Shown here: positions 1 through 10,905 of the stretch, piece after piece
Layout: each line of letters begins with the position of its first letter
How positions within the stretch are numbered: the first letter of the stretch is position 1
Assembly (NCBI GenBank): GCA_014529385.2
Contig: CM043967.1
Coordinates: 88,153,278-88,213,277, forward strand
DNA from: Adiantum capillus-veneris
Taxonomy: Eukaryota; Streptophyta; Polypodiopsida; Polypodiales; Pteridaceae
Direction of reading: 5' to 3'
DNA: 60,000 nucleotides
Translations under genes and position numbers: made by a program
Notes under the pieces: model-generated
Told to the model about the DNA's origin: nothing
Database searches by the model: none
What the model saw: the letters and a program-made list of their open reading frames with translations, nothing else

Positions 1-829
1 CTATTCATGTTTGTATGGCAAAAAGAAATTAAATAATATGAATGAGCGCCTACAATCACATGTCATTTCTATTGTGTTTTGAATTAAAACTATTTTGTTC
101 AATTTTACACATATATTCACAAATGCTTTATATATTAGAAAGGACCTCACTTAAACAATAAGGTGAAAGGTTCACATTGATATTTTAAAACAATAAAATG
201 AAAAGGAGATAAAATAAATATAATAAAACAAAGCAACCCATCTAAAAAATAAAACAAAAGCATATTTCAATGCTTTCATAAGAAAAGGTAGGTTTAATAA
301 GCATGGAAACTAATAATACAATTTAATAAAATGGACCTTTATGAGGATCTTAAACAAAAACGACTCTTTAAAAAAGTAAAATATCAAAAAAATTTCAACG
401 AGTCAATACTTCACATCATGGGAACAAACTCTTATGAATGCACTCCTTAATCCATTGTTCTGTAATGCCTTTTTTTAATTTGCCAAAAATTGGAAAGTCT
501 TTCAAAATTCTCAACCGCAAACCATGAGATTTTTAAATTTGTTCTTTATTTAATGTCAAGAACAAGGCAAAAAGTCACAATGGCCACCCAAATAGTTGAT
601 GTAGCAAATAGCAAAACGAATGTCAAATATCGCGCACAATAATCCTCTTTATAGAAAGAAGAACACAAGTGTCAAATATTTTTCACAGTGGCCTCATAGG
701 CTACACTTAGAAAAGAAAACGCTTAGTTGATACCTCTTATAAGAAGGAGGTGGCAAGCTTTACAAAAATTATACAAGAAAGCAGAGTGCTAATATGGACG
801 CTCGGACTTAAGCAAAATTTGGTTGATTA
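1..829. other. AT-rich spacer, no feature recognised
   Basis: Strongly AT-rich sequence with frequent stops in all frames. I see no conserved protein motif, primer-binding site, LTR end or tandem repeat. Confidence 0.5.
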
Positions 830-1078
830 GTCTCAGGTTACGTGTGCCTTGTTGTCAGGGAATGTTTAAGAAAGGGATTTGTGAAGAAAATGATAATTAA
901 CCTTGTGTATAAATGGCAAGGGGACAGGTCGTTAGGGGTGGCTCTCTAGATAGCCGATGTATGTATGGTCTCTGGATGATGTCATGGCTCAGCACGAGCA
1001 TGGCAAGTTCTTGTAATTTTTTGGGATGATCAATATAATTCACTCACAATTGTGAGTTTTGCTTTTAAAAAAAAGAAA
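830..1078 (+). other. Possible LINE-like 3' end
   Basis: The block ends with a run like TTCTTGTAATTTTTTGGGAT, then GATCAATATAATTC and an A-rich tail (AAAAAAAAGAAAAAAG) near 1067-1083. Plant L1-type LINE insertions often finish with a TTTGTAAT...AATAAAATT motif followed by poly-A. No reverse transcriptase coding is visible upstream, so this could also be an unrelated A-rich spacer. Confidence 0.22.
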
Positions 1079-1160
1079 AAAGAAATAGCAAGCAAAAGAA
1101 CCCTCACATTTTATCGCTAGACCAACTCCCTTTGACATGCGGGTGTGTGGCAGTGGTCAA

Positions 1161-1460
1161 GAAGCTTTATCCAACTGCTCCCAAGAGGTCATTGCTTATA
1201 TGATAGTCACTTAATGCCTCTCCTTGAAAAATTATCAAGAAAAATACTTTGCCATTAGTAACTTTTCCATGTGGCACTAATCAAATCGTTGTATCCACCT
1301 ATCCACGATTGCTTCAAGGGTTCAAGATGCTTTATCCAACGGTCCACAATCGCTCCCGAGAGTTCATTGCTTACATGATGGCTAGGTGATGCCTCTTTTT
1401 GCAAAAATTATCAAGAAAAATACTTTGCCATGTGGCACTAATTCTCGTTGTATCCACGTG
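1161..1460. repeat. Diverged direct duplication, two copies about 162 bp apart
   Basis: Copy 1 (about 1161-1298) and copy 2 (about 1323-1458) share GCTTTATCCAAC, the GAGRTTCATTGCTTA block, ATTATCAAGAAAAATACTTT and TGTGGCACTAAT...CGTTGTATCCAC in the same order. The copies have diverged by substitutions and small indels. No coding is evident. Confidence 0.75.
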
Positions 1461-2606
1461 TCAACAATTTCCCTAAGGTCTTATGCAAGCCAAAAATATC
1501 AAGAAATGACAATATCGACTCAAGAAGATCGTGTGTCAAGACTTGAGTGCTTCTTGCCGCTATGTTGGGCCAAAAAGTTGGGCCTTTCGTTATTTAAAAG
1601 ACATATGTTAGAAAATCTTGAGCAATTGCGGCTATGAAAATAGACCATTTGAAAAGTTATGTTGCTTTGTACGAAAGACCAATGAAAGAAAGATACTTAT
1701 CCTCAATGCGTCACTTATAGGCTAAGTAAACTCTCTAGGAGGTGACTTTCACTTAACACGAACGCGATCATGTGATTGGTCTGAAACAAATTTTATCAAG
1801 CCATGATCGCTCTTTATCACGTGCAAAGAGGTTTTTTTTGTTTTGGACTTTAACCTTCCGATCGTAGATTACGCCACGTGTAAAGAGCTCCCCCTTCCGC
1901 CATATTATGTTAGTAGATTTCTCCATGTATTTTTCTGAACTAACGAAATTAGTTTTGCCTTTTCAAAATTAGGATGAAAATTGTTGGAGACCCTTTTGCA
2001 CCCCTCACTACCAAACGGGGCATTAATCTCTTCAATTCAGACCCATTAGTTCAACGTTTTATTCATTAGTTGCTAGATTCCTCAAGATTCCTACCTCCCA
2101 CCTTCCCCCACCTTCCCCCACCTTGACAGTCCTATCCTTTTAAAAAGGGGACCGAAGATTTGAACTCAAAGCCTCTCGTAAAACAGCTCCAAAGGTATCC
2201 CCCGTAGCCAGTCGAGCGGACATGAGATGTTGCAGAATCTGTCGATCCAGTATTTTAAAAAAAGCGCCTACCTCTTGCCGCCATCACCCGCTGATGCCAC
2301 CTGACGCCCTCATAGCCTTCACACTTGCCTTGCTGCCGCGTCGCCTGGTGCAATTTGCCTACCTCGCCTTGCCCCTCCTGTAGCTCACCATGTGCCTGCG
2401 AGCTCCGCCCCGAGGCACCCCTTCGCTTTCATTTCTGTCTGCCAGAGGAGATCTTCACCGATTCTCCTTAATAAAATCTTTAAAACGATTGGGTACCCCA
2501 TACTTGGTTCAATTCATCTCCCCAAAATAAAGGGCAAGCAAAACGTTTTATTTTTGGTAGCTTTGATAACCAATCTTAGCCTGTCTCTCTCTAAGAAAAT
2601 GTCTCA

Positions 2607-2609
<3 letters not shown>
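1461..2609. other. Spacer, no gene recognised
   Basis: No motif-bearing ORF. A short CACCTTCCCC duplication lies near 2098-2122. A GWTCRANNC-like box B (reverse strand, about 2160-2175) sits in a tRNA-like context, but without a convincing box A. The rest is ordinary AT-rich sequence. Confidence 0.45.

Positions 2610-2678
<69 letters not shown>
2610..2678. repeat. Compound microsatellite (TC)n(AC)n
   Basis: (TC)n at 2610-2640 passes directly into (AC)n at 2641-2678. Reading frames through it give Leu-Ser and Thr-His strings that are not genes. Confidence 0.97.
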
Positions 2679-2681
<3 letters not shown>

Positions 2682-2836
2682 GCTCAACGAGTGCACATAT
2701 ATAACTCGATAATGGTTCATGAACCCCCTTGCCTCTTCTACATATGCTTTTGGCCCTTCCGTTTTGGGCTCTTTGCATGATCTATTTGTTAGCGCATCAA
2801 GGGCATGTCACATACGAGTTCAAGGAGTCATGGATG

Positions 2837-2923
<87 letters not shown>
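2837..2923. repeat. Compound microsatellite (TC)n(AC)n(C)n
   Basis: (TC)n at 2837-2854, (AC)n at 2855-2877, then about 44 consecutive C residues at 2880-2923. The length of the C tract is prone to sequencing or assembly error. Confidence 0.95.
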
Positions 2924-2924
<1 letters not shown>

Positions 2925-3300
2925 ACAAACGACAAGTGACATGTAAGACATAAGGAGAAGGGTTTGGTTTGTTTGTTAGAGTTGAAGACAGGGGTAGCTA
3001 CGGTAAAAAGATGGGATAGTGGAAGACGTGCACACCTAATCATACAATCAATTTTGGGTTTGGGTCATGTAATTATAGATCCTCTACAAATCAAAAGACA
3101 AAAATTGACACTAACTCCTTGGTTATTTTTGCCTTAAAATTTGTTGGTGCGAGTATACTTACTTGGTTAGCCCATCATCACATTTAATGATGCTCAAGGA
3201 AAGAGTCCCACATAAACTATTTGGAAGCTATTCTCAAACTCATTTTGGATTTGGATCACAAAAAGTTAAAAATCCCCAAATTTTGATCAGATGGACTAGA
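2924..3300. other. Spacer before the family T LTR
   Basis: AT-rich sequence without a recognised ORF, repeat or element end. It stops at the TGTTAGCGGG terminus of the LTR at 3301. Confidence 0.4.
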
Positions 3301-4352
3301 TGTTAGCGGGTCTTCGCGATCGGACGTCTGCATCATAGCTGTCTAGCACTAAGGCTGGGTTCAGACTGAACCGACGGAAGAAACCTTCCTTCACAAATCT
3401 GCTGCCGCCTAGTCTGAACGTTGTGGAGGAGGAAGAGTGAAAAAGGGAAGGGGCTTGAGAGAGGCCATCAACTCTTCTGCGGGGGGGGGGGGTCGGAAGA
3501 AAAATGGAGGGCCCGACGGAAGAGAGCCTCAACTCCAACCAATCAATTTTTGCCATGGAGCATTGATGCCCCTTTGCATTTCTCTTCTGCCGCCTAGTCT
3601 GAACCCACCCTAACATAATATGTCAATACTCAGGGAAGCGACTTGGATAGGGCACGGAGACTCTTTGAGGGTGTCAACCTCAAGAAGTGAACAACTTGCC
3701 TATGTCCTATGTCACTGCAATCAATCATTGCACTGTAGGATGAGGTCTAAGACACTTAGGGGCACGTTGGCGCAATTTGATGAGGTACCAAAATCATGAT
3801 CCATCATGATCAAAGTCCTGGAAATTGCATCAGACCATACCAGAAAGGTCATCCTATGGTCTAGGAACACTCTCCTATGGTCGGAACGTCAAAAAAAAAT
3901 CATTAACGCACTCAAAATAGCAGATTTAGCTTTCTAATGCGTAGTCATAAACCACAACAAAATCAACAATGATTATACTTGAAGGAAAGAGCAATAGACA
4001 AGGAACACATTGCAAGTTTTAGAATCGAAATGTGATAAAGAGAGCTTAAGATATGTTGATTACAAAGCGCATGAGAGTAGCCGCTCTCGGTCGTACGCTC
4101 CAAAACTCTAAACTTGTATTAATGATACCTAGGGCTTCTTGGCCAATGGCCCTCTTTTACAATGCTCAAGACCAAATGATAGACTTTACAACTCAGATTT
4201 TCATATACAGACTCGTGAAATATCTGATTAAGGTCAGAGGCTTTCTCATAATTACAAGGCTTCTCAGAAAAATAATGATGGATATTACAATAGTTTAAAG
4301 ATCATGAAGAAGGGTTGACAAGGACGATGCCCATCTGGTGCGACTACCAACA
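3301..4352 (-). mobile_element. 3' LTR of a minus-strand family T LTR retrotransposon
   Basis: The sequence begins TGTTAGCGGG and ends ACTACCAACA, the TG...CA termini of an LTR. It is homologous along its length to the LTRs at 28040-28954 and 29661-30665: shared blocks include CATAATATGTCAATAC, GAGACTCTTTGAGGGTGTC and the doubled ATCATGAT motif at 3793-3810. Removing the 258-bp MITE plus one TAA copy leaves about 790 bp. It is followed on the plus strand by a polypyrimidine run, the complement of a polypurine tract, so this is the 3' LTR of an element read on the minus strand. I found no matching 5-bp duplication immediately outside it. Confidence 0.78.
3353..3610. mobile_element. Tourist/Harbinger-like MITE, 258 bp
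   Basis: Terminal inverted repeats: the left end reads GGCTGGGTTCAGACT, and the right end, reverse complemented, reads GGGTGGGTTCAGACT. The element is flanked by the 3-bp direct repeat TAA (3350-3352 and 3611-3613), the duplication expected for PIF/Harbinger and Tourist elements. The homologous LTR at 28040 reads GCACTAACATAATATG without any insertion, which gives a natural empty site. The right terminal sequence is repeated inside as CCGCCTAGTCTGAAC (about 3407-3421). A G-run lies at 3481-3492. There is no transposase, so it is non-autonomous. Confidence 0.85.
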
Positions 4353-4368
4353 TTCCCCCCTTTCTAGT
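4353..4368 (-). other. Polypurine tract next to the 3' LTR (minus strand)
   Basis: The plus strand reads TTCCCCCCTTTCTAG directly after the LTR end, which is CTAGAAAGGGGGGAA on the minus strand. This is the plus-strand priming site expected immediately upstream of a 3' LTR, and it fixes the orientation of the element at 3301. Confidence 0.75.
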
Positions 4369-4369
4369 C

Positions 4370-7300
4370 TTTGCATGCCCTTGTGCAAACTCTGTCTTGG
4401 TCTGCATCTTTGTCGTTAGCTTTCATGCTGTCTTTGTTCCTGGATTTGGTAGCTGTTGGTCGACATTGTGATTGTGGAATTTTTTTAGTAATCCAATGTG
4501 CGCTTCTGCAATGTTCGTGTCAGAAGCGTGAACTTTCCAGCCCTTGCTTCGTTTTCCACCTTTGTTGGTAGTCCTCTAAAAGGATTATTCATTAATGTGC
4601 TTTGATAGGCTACATGGCGGGCATGCAGATTTTTGATCATGGGGTTGAAAATTGTAGAGTCGATCTTAAAGAACCCCAATCATGAATGCCTCCTCGAATG
4701 TCTATATGTATTGAGAGGGCAAAAATATGACTCGAGCGTACATCCCCATGATCACATTGCAGCTTGGAATCTCCATCTCTAGGTTCCAGCACAAGCCTTT
4801 GGTGCCTTCCAGGAACTCTTGCCAAGGGTGTTTCACTGATTCAATATCTTCAAACACTGTGATGTAGGTGTTGGGGCATAAACCCCCTCATGGTGGCTTG
4901 GATAAGCTACCATACATAGTAGTTGCATTAGGGTTATGTTAGGGTTGAGTTGTGAAAGAGACTAGATGCAACACATGCACAAAGTAGTAGATTGATTCAA
5001 CTCATAGAACTGGATCATAGAAGGGGGGTTTATATACTTGAGTGGAGAGGCTATAGTGACATCATTGATGATGTCATGTGTTCATTAATTGCACATGCAT
5101 GTTCTCATGCTCCTAGACCCACATGGTTCATGGCATTGACCTCATAAATATGTGGCACAAATATCATGTAATGAGAGTTAGCATTAGTACCCATGGAAAG
5201 TGTTACTTCCCAAAAATTATCCCCTTAAACGTAGTCATGGTGTACATAGGATTATGATTCATCTAAGGTGTGATTTACTGATACATCTAGGAGGTTTGAT
5301 GTAGCCTCTTCATGGTTGTCTTAGTCATTTGTTCTTCCAGTTCATGGTTGAAGCTTGATGTTTCCCTTGTAATAATCACCTACTTTCCTCCCCTTGAGGT
5401 TGACCTAGGAGATAACTCACGATGCAAGCACCTTGTTGTGAGTGCTAATGCCTTGATAGGCATATCATTCATAACGGAGTGTGAGTGCACATCATACATG
5501 TGTTCATGAGAAAGGTCTTACCTCTTTCCAACATATCAGTGTCTAATTCTCTATGCAACATGGATAAAAAATCATCTCCATGATGGAGAGAATACATAGT
5601 AGTGGATTGTGTTACAAAGGTTGGAAGGCTCATCTTGCTTAGTAATGAGATAGTGCTCAAAATTAGCGCCATTTAAAAAAAAAAGAAAATGCAAAGATTG
5701 AGGCTTTCTTAGACTTAACTGGCTTGAGCCCTTGAGGAGGTTTTTTGCTCTTGGAAATGCCCTTAACAGGCACTGCTGTTGCAATATGGAAAAAGCCCCT
5801 AAGTTAAAGGGCTTTGGCCCTTGGAAACCAAGCCTTGTGGGGACCAACGCAAAAGAGGGATATGACATGGCACTCAGTATGGTGAGGCTCGAGTGGGCTC
5901 CATGTCGTGCGTAATGCAGGCAGCTAGATGGCAAAGCGGCCAACAAAAACAAGGTAGCTTGATAGAAGCAAGTTAATGCTTGATAGCCTTTGGTAGCGCT
6001 AGTGCTACAAAACAGCAAGGCAAGGCAGCGTCAAGAGTACATGCAGGAGATGAAGAGGGCGAACCACATAGAGAAAAGAATGGATGATTGTTGACACAAA
6101 GGGAAGTTGATTCTAGAGGGGGTATCCATGATGTTCTCATACTATAAAGCAGTAGCCAATTGCATGCGAGTCATGAGAGTTGATGGAGAAGGTGATATTT
6201 GGAAGATAGCTCAAGGAAGTGATGAGATGATGTGCAAGCCTTGGCTTAGACACTGAGTCGCTTTCTCTCTCTCCTCAATTTGAGATTGTGGTGGATAGTT
6301 GATTCCTTTGGGGTCCACACATTGTTAGCTATTGGAGGGTTGCTACCTTTAGCTTAGGTTGACCCTAACAATAAGTTCACTAAAAAAATGAGTCAATACC
6401 CAAGAAATGGAGCTCAGTTATCTCTTCCCTCTAAATGGTCTAATAATTTCAAAAACCTTGTCTAATTTGTGTCATACAAAAAAAGAAAGAAAAAAGTAAA
6501 GATTCTTAAAAGGATAATGCAACCCAATTAAATATGCAAGTAATTATGGATGAAATAATGAAATGCTCATGCAAGGGAAGATGATGCCTAGGATCAACGA
6601 GTTGAGCTATGAAATGGAAATAGCCCTAATGGCTTTGATACCACCTATTCGGGCATAAAACCCCTCATGGTGGCTTGGATATGCTACCATTCATGGTAGT
6701 TGCATTAGGGTTAGGTTAGGGTTGAGGTTTGAGAGAGACTAGATGCAACACATGCAGAAAGTAGTAGATTGATTCAACTCATAGAAATGGAGGGTTTATA
6801 TACTTGAGTGCAGAAGCTATAGCGACAACATTGATGATATCATGTGTTCATTAACTGCACATGCATGTTCTCATGTTCCTAGACCCACATGGTTCATGGT
6901 GTTGACCTCACAAATATGTGGCACAAATATCACGTGTTGAGAGTTAGTGTGAGTACCCATGGATAGGGTTATTTCCCAACAGTAGGTTATGAGCATTCTT
7001 GCAATCTTCACCAGCATTTGACATGTCAAATTTGGGACATCCCTCATCTGGGTGATGACTCCTTGTAAGGTGTTGACCATGTAATTTTCCGAGGGCAGGA
7101 AGTTGTTTGCAGGATTGGTGAGGACAAGATAATTCAACACTATAGGCCATTTGCGTTGCCATGTGTAGAACCTATCCTAGGATCGCCGTCTATTGATAGG
7201 ATAGAAAGTAGGATCACTCTGAAGATGTTGTGGGGCATCTCTATAATAAGTCTCATCATGCGATCGCTTTTCAAACCACCTCTTTTGCCAAAGGGGCTCG

Positions 7301-7410
7301 TTTTCAAGAATAGCTAGTACCTGGTCACTTGTGATAGGCACTTCCCTGTAATCTACTTTATGATTTGGCTCGAGTGTGGGTAGTGTAGGCTCTGTAATTA
7401 TGGCAGATAA
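4370..7410 (-). pseudogene. Unrecognised accessory ORF upstream of the 3' LTR, interrupted by an LTR insertion
   Basis: Read on the minus strand from 7410 to 6982 and resuming at 4863, this gives one coherent protein-like stretch. Landmarks in order: LEPNHKVDYREVPITSDQVL, EPLWQKRWFEKRSHDETYYR, DRFYTWQRKWPIV, ENYMVNTLQGVITQMRDVP, MLVKIARMLITY, then after the insertion ITVFEDIESVKHPWQEFLEG, GLCWNLEMEIPSCNVIMGMY and, more decayed, EEAFMIGVL. The frame passes through the insertion with no shift once the element and one GTAGG copy are discounted. One in-frame stop lies before DRFYTW; several more occur beyond about residue 185. The polypurine tract and 3' LTR follow, where some Tat/Athila elements carry an extra ORF. 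I do not recognise the family. It could also be a captured host exon. Confidence 0.5.
4869..6981 (-). mobile_element. Complete small non-autonomous LTR element with GTAGG target duplications
   Basis: Two direct LTR copies, 4869-5214 (TGTTGGGGCATAAACCC...TTCCCAAAA) and 6646-6981 (TATTCGGGCATAAAACC...TTTCCCAACA), are colinear and mostly identical. The 5-bp duplication GTAGG flanks the whole unit (4864-4868 and 6982-6986). The complement of a tRNA-Met-type primer site, CTTTGATACCA, lies just left of the right LTR (6633-6643). A polypurine-tract complement (TTATCCCCTTAAAC) follows the left LTR. Both place the element on the minus strand. The 1.4-kb interior has no gag or pol motif. Its longest reading frame, 148 codons on the minus strand at 5572-6018, resembles nothing I know. 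Confidence 0.88.
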
Positions 7411-8400
7411 TGCTTAGTTGCGTTCATAATTTAAACATTAGGATTTACGTTAACGTGCTAATTTAAAATTGACATAATGGCAAGCAAAGTACAAAATGAC
7501 ACAAAATAGGTAGATTGATAATATGCCTTTTGTACAATGAATTGTGTGCTTATATAGCACTTATGAGAGAGTAGCATCAAGTCACATGTTGAGCCACATG
7601 TCCTAATACATGGCATAGGAGGTGGCACTCTTAGGTGAGAGGTAGTGGCATGTAGGTGGCATATAGATAGTCATGCAAAGTGTAGGGTTGTTTCCCACTA
7701 GAGTGTGTGAGAGTAGAATGATAAGGGGTTGTTCACATAGGCATAGAATGGAAGTAGGTTTAAACCCTAACAATCGCCCCATTAAACCTGATTTCATCCT
7801 AGCATTGTTTGGATACATCATGGCTAGTTCTCAATGGATACATTAGCTCATGGTTCACTATGGCATCTTTAGGAATATGCATGAGATCACATTTGGATTC
7901 ATCAAGACTAGGTTCTAATTAGATGCATCATGCTTGGGTTCACACTTGGATACATCCATGCATGGATTTTAGGGTAAGTTTAGTGTGTAGGGATTAATGG
8001 TTCGTCCTTAGTGTATCTCGATCCTCATTCATCATGTTGTAGTCGTCATTTGTTATTGTCGATGTGGTCTTTTTCATCTTCATTTTATTGGCTTTGTACG
8101 TTGTCCTTATGTTGATCTTCATTGGTCCATTGTTGAGAGGATGCATCCATCTTGGCTAATGTTGTAATGCAAAAATACATGTCAAGTGTAGTGCTCATCA
8201 TGTGTGTGCCCTTGTGTGAGTGCACTTTCAGTTGCCGCTTGAGGAAGGTCTTACCATGCATCATGGCAGTGTCTAGTCCTCTCGCATATGTTGGCATATT
8301 CATAAAATTATCCTCAAATTTACACGTGTAAACAAACATTTCAATGTTGGTGATGCCTTGGGAAATCATCTTTGAACTATTGAAGCTCAACTTGACCTTT
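7411..8400 (-). mobile_element. Truncated relative of the 4869 element: 3' LTR and partial interior
   Basis: A putative LTR runs from TGCTTAGTTG (7411) to CCCTAACA (7772). It is followed by ATCGCCCCATTAAAC, nearly the same polypurine-tract complement as at 5216-5229. The interior also matches the 4869 element: GTGAGTGCAC, AAGGTCTTACC, AGTGTCTA and an AAAATYATC block appear in the same order at 5480-5580 and 8215-8315. The unit ends without a second LTR where the copia fragment starts, so it is truncated. It sits at the upstream edge of the accessory ORF at 4370-7410. Confidence 0.6.
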
Positions 8401-8413
8401 TCATTCTCCTTGC

Positions 8414-9551
8414 TTAGTAAATGTGCTTTGTAGCACCATTGTCAAAATACCACACATGTGAATCTGCAGCAACAACTGACATGCATGCATCATGGAAAAC
8501 ATGATTGTAAGTGCACTCTGTACTAAAAGCCCATTTTGCATCAACATCAGCATCACAGTCTCCTTTCACAGAAGACTCAACAATGGCTGCATTTGTAGTG
8601 GAACTAGCATTTGCAGTGGAACCACCATCTTTCTTCTTAGCCTCTTTGGCCTTCAACTTAGGACACTGCTTGATCAAGTGATCATTAGCTTTACAATAAT
8701 GACAACATATCTTCTTTTTGCCCTTATCACTAGAATTTCTAGATGAATTGCTGCCAGCAGAAGCATTAGGAACATAAGTTTTGCCACTCGCAACAGAACC
8801 ATAAGAAGTGGCTGCATTGCTATTACCACCCTTTCTTTGAGAAGCAATAAAAGCTTGTTCAACTGCACGCTGCCTAGTCCTGTTTTTTCTAGAAGTGACT
8901 CTTGCAACAGGAACGTGCATAATGCATCAAACTTGACAACTTTAGGATTTCCTTGGGTCATAAGTCTCCAAGTACTAGCAAAAGTCTGGTAAGAATCTGG
9001 TAAGGCATCAAGAACGGTCTGCACAAGGGAACTATCTGAATGACTTCACTTGTAGAAATAAGTTTCTCATTGATATCCTTGACACCAGCAAGGAAAGTGT
9101 CCATATCATCTTACTCATGCATAATCTTCGATTACAGTTCAAGTTTACGCAGCAAAGCAATTTTAGCCTCATTGCGGCTTGCATAAAGACCTGCTAGAAT
9201 ATCCCAAGCCTGTTTTCCAGATTTCACTGAGCAAATGTGAGGAGTAATGGTGCGCTTCATAGACAACACAATCAACACATGAGCCTATGCATCCTTTACA
9301 TCCCAACGAGCTTATTCTGCCGTAGGCAAAACAACTCTAATAGCAGTAAGCCTTGCAGCAAGACTTGCAACATCCTCAACATCGCCTACATCCTCAGAAC
9401 CAGGACATACATCAATGGCCTGCACAATATTCCACACGCCCTTTGACACAAGAACATGTTGCATCATATAAGCCCACATAGGGTAATTGTCCCCATCCAA
9501 CCTGTCCTCAACAACAAACATCTTGAACACATCTGTGTTGTTGTCAGCCAT
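8414..9551 (-). pseudogene. gag: Ty1/copia gag with the start of protease
   Basis: The minus-strand ATG at 9551 starts MADNNTDVFKMFVVEDRLDG followed by NYPMWAYMMQHVL, the usual N-terminus of copia-type Gag (DUF4219/UBN2 family). The body continues with frameshifts through WDVKDA, GKQAWDILAGLYA and LPDSYQTFASTWRLM. A CX2CX4HX4C zinc knuckle, CHYCKANDHLIKQC, lies near 8680-8725. The C-terminus reaches VWYFDNGATKHIY, the segment that opens the copia protease (D-x-G active site), and breaks off at a stop at 8414. Integrase, RT and RNase H are absent. The primer site and LTR lie at 9895-10139. Confidence 0.85.
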
Positions 9552-9894
9552 CGTAAATAGTGCACCTGATTTGAAAACTACCCGAAAAGAGGAGAAACGA
9601 AGCGGAAACAATAGCACAAACCGTAAAAGACTGTAAGTCTCTTATTATGCAAAAAACGGCACTGATAGAAATTTTGCACAAAATGACAAAATTGCCTGTG
9701 CAGACCTGCCTACAGTGGAAATGGAGGCCGAAATGAGCCCGAATAAAAAATATGAGCAAACTAAGCTCTATGAGCTAACCTAAAATATTTGTTGACCTAT
9801 GAACGCTCGCCTCGCCAAACCTCTTTGAAATCAAAGAAAATGAGCAGGCATGTGTTTGAGAAGCTGGCGACTAAGCCCGGGAGAACGCAACCTG

Positions 9895-10139
9895 CTCTGA
9901 TACCAATTGTTGGAATTAGGGTTGCAGAGAAATGCACACAACTTGGGGAAGACGAAGGAAGCTCAAGGCACACAACAGAGAGTGTATTACTTAGTGTGCA
10001 ATGGAAAGATAGATATCCCTAGAGTGATGGGCGTATATACAATGCAATGCACGGAGGAAAAAACCTCCTAAAGAGGGAAAAAATGCCCCAACGGTCCTAA
10101 TGTGTTCACACACATCACTACCACATATATATGGTAACA
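9895..10139 (-). mobile_element. Copia 5' LTR (9908-10139) and primer-binding site
   Basis: CTCTGATACCA at 9895-9905 is the complement of the initiator tRNA-Met primer site. It is followed by a 232-bp segment that reads TGTTGGAATT...GGTAACA, so on the minus strand it starts TGTTACCATA and ends AATTCCAACA. The segment contains a small GGAGG...CCTCC hairpin near 10053-10068 and an AT-rich block near its minus-strand start. It is the 5' LTR of the copia gag fragment to its left. The 3' LTR is missing. Confidence 0.75.
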
Positions 10140-10419
10140 TGGTTTGGCTCAAATTTAGGGATCCATTTCAGGATGGTTTTGAAAGATTGCAACAAGGACT
10201 GGCCATCTGATGGTTTTGGCCTCCATTTCCATGTTGTTGCTCTTGTTACCTTTGGCTTGTCCAAGTTAGCTTTTGGAATCCATTTGTAGTTTGGTAAGCC
10301 TATTGAAGCATGAAGTTATTGTTTGAAGTTTTGCCGTTGGCATGGTTTAGGATTTGATGTTCTATCAAACGGGAAGTTGGACTTTGTCAAGGGAAAATAT
10401 TGATTAGAAAGCAATGTTT
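10140..10419. other. Spacer, nothing recognised
   Basis: Sequence between the copia LTR and the family T RNase H fragment. No conserved motif is seen on either strand. Confidence 0.4.
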
Positions 10420-10905
10420 TGGGTATCCATATCTTCTATATCAATCATGATAAATGGTCTACCCTTTGATGTGTAGTCCCTTTCTTGACCACTATAATGA
10501 AATCAAATTCTAGCAATATTATGAACCATCGAACTATGCGACCGTATTGCATGGCTTGTTCACTAAGTACAATAGCGCCTGATGATCCACAAAGAATACG
10601 AACTTGTTTGGGAGAAGGTAATGTCTAATTTTTTTCACTGAATAAATCATTTGCAAGCCCTCTCTTTTTGTGGTTGTGTAATTTCACTCGGCACTGTTGA
10701 GCTGTCTATCGGAGTAACAGATTGGAAAATCCATTTTGTTTTCTCCATGTTGAGTTAGGATACATCCAATAGCGTAAGCTGATGCATCTACATGAACGTG
10801 TAAAATCTTGTTCTAGTTAGAAGCGTTCAAAATTGAAGCAGAAATAAGTCTCTATTTTGATTGTTGAAACAATTTCTCACATTCCTCATTCCATCTTTGA
10901 GGAAA
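10420..10905 (-). pseudogene. Family T Ty3/gypsy RNase H fragment
   Basis: The minus-strand translation shows the Ty3 RNase H signature in order: NEECEKLFQQSK, HVHVDASAYAIGC (first catalytic Asp), RQLNSAE-stop-NYTTTKREG (catalytic Glu region), NKFVFFVDHQALLYLVNKP (catalytic Asp) and LEFDFIIVVKKG. A few codons have become stops (TAG, TGA). The same signature appears at 58315-58990 in the plus-strand element. Its right end abuts the C-terminal part of gypsy A integrase, so two families are fused here. The RT and integrase of this copy are missing. Confidence 0.85.

Noticed and set aside
2155-2240. tRNA or SINE candidate on the minus strand
   Set aside because: A box B-like GAGTTCAAATC is present, but no convincing box A or stem pairing could be found, and no second copy was seen.
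3296-3616. 106-codon minus-strand ORF
   Set aside because: It coincides with the 258-bp MITE and its poly-G run; no homology, explained by the element.
5572-6018. 148-codon ORF as a real gene
   Set aside because: It lies in the interior of a non-autonomous LTR element, has no motif, and overlaps an opposite-strand ORF of similar quality.
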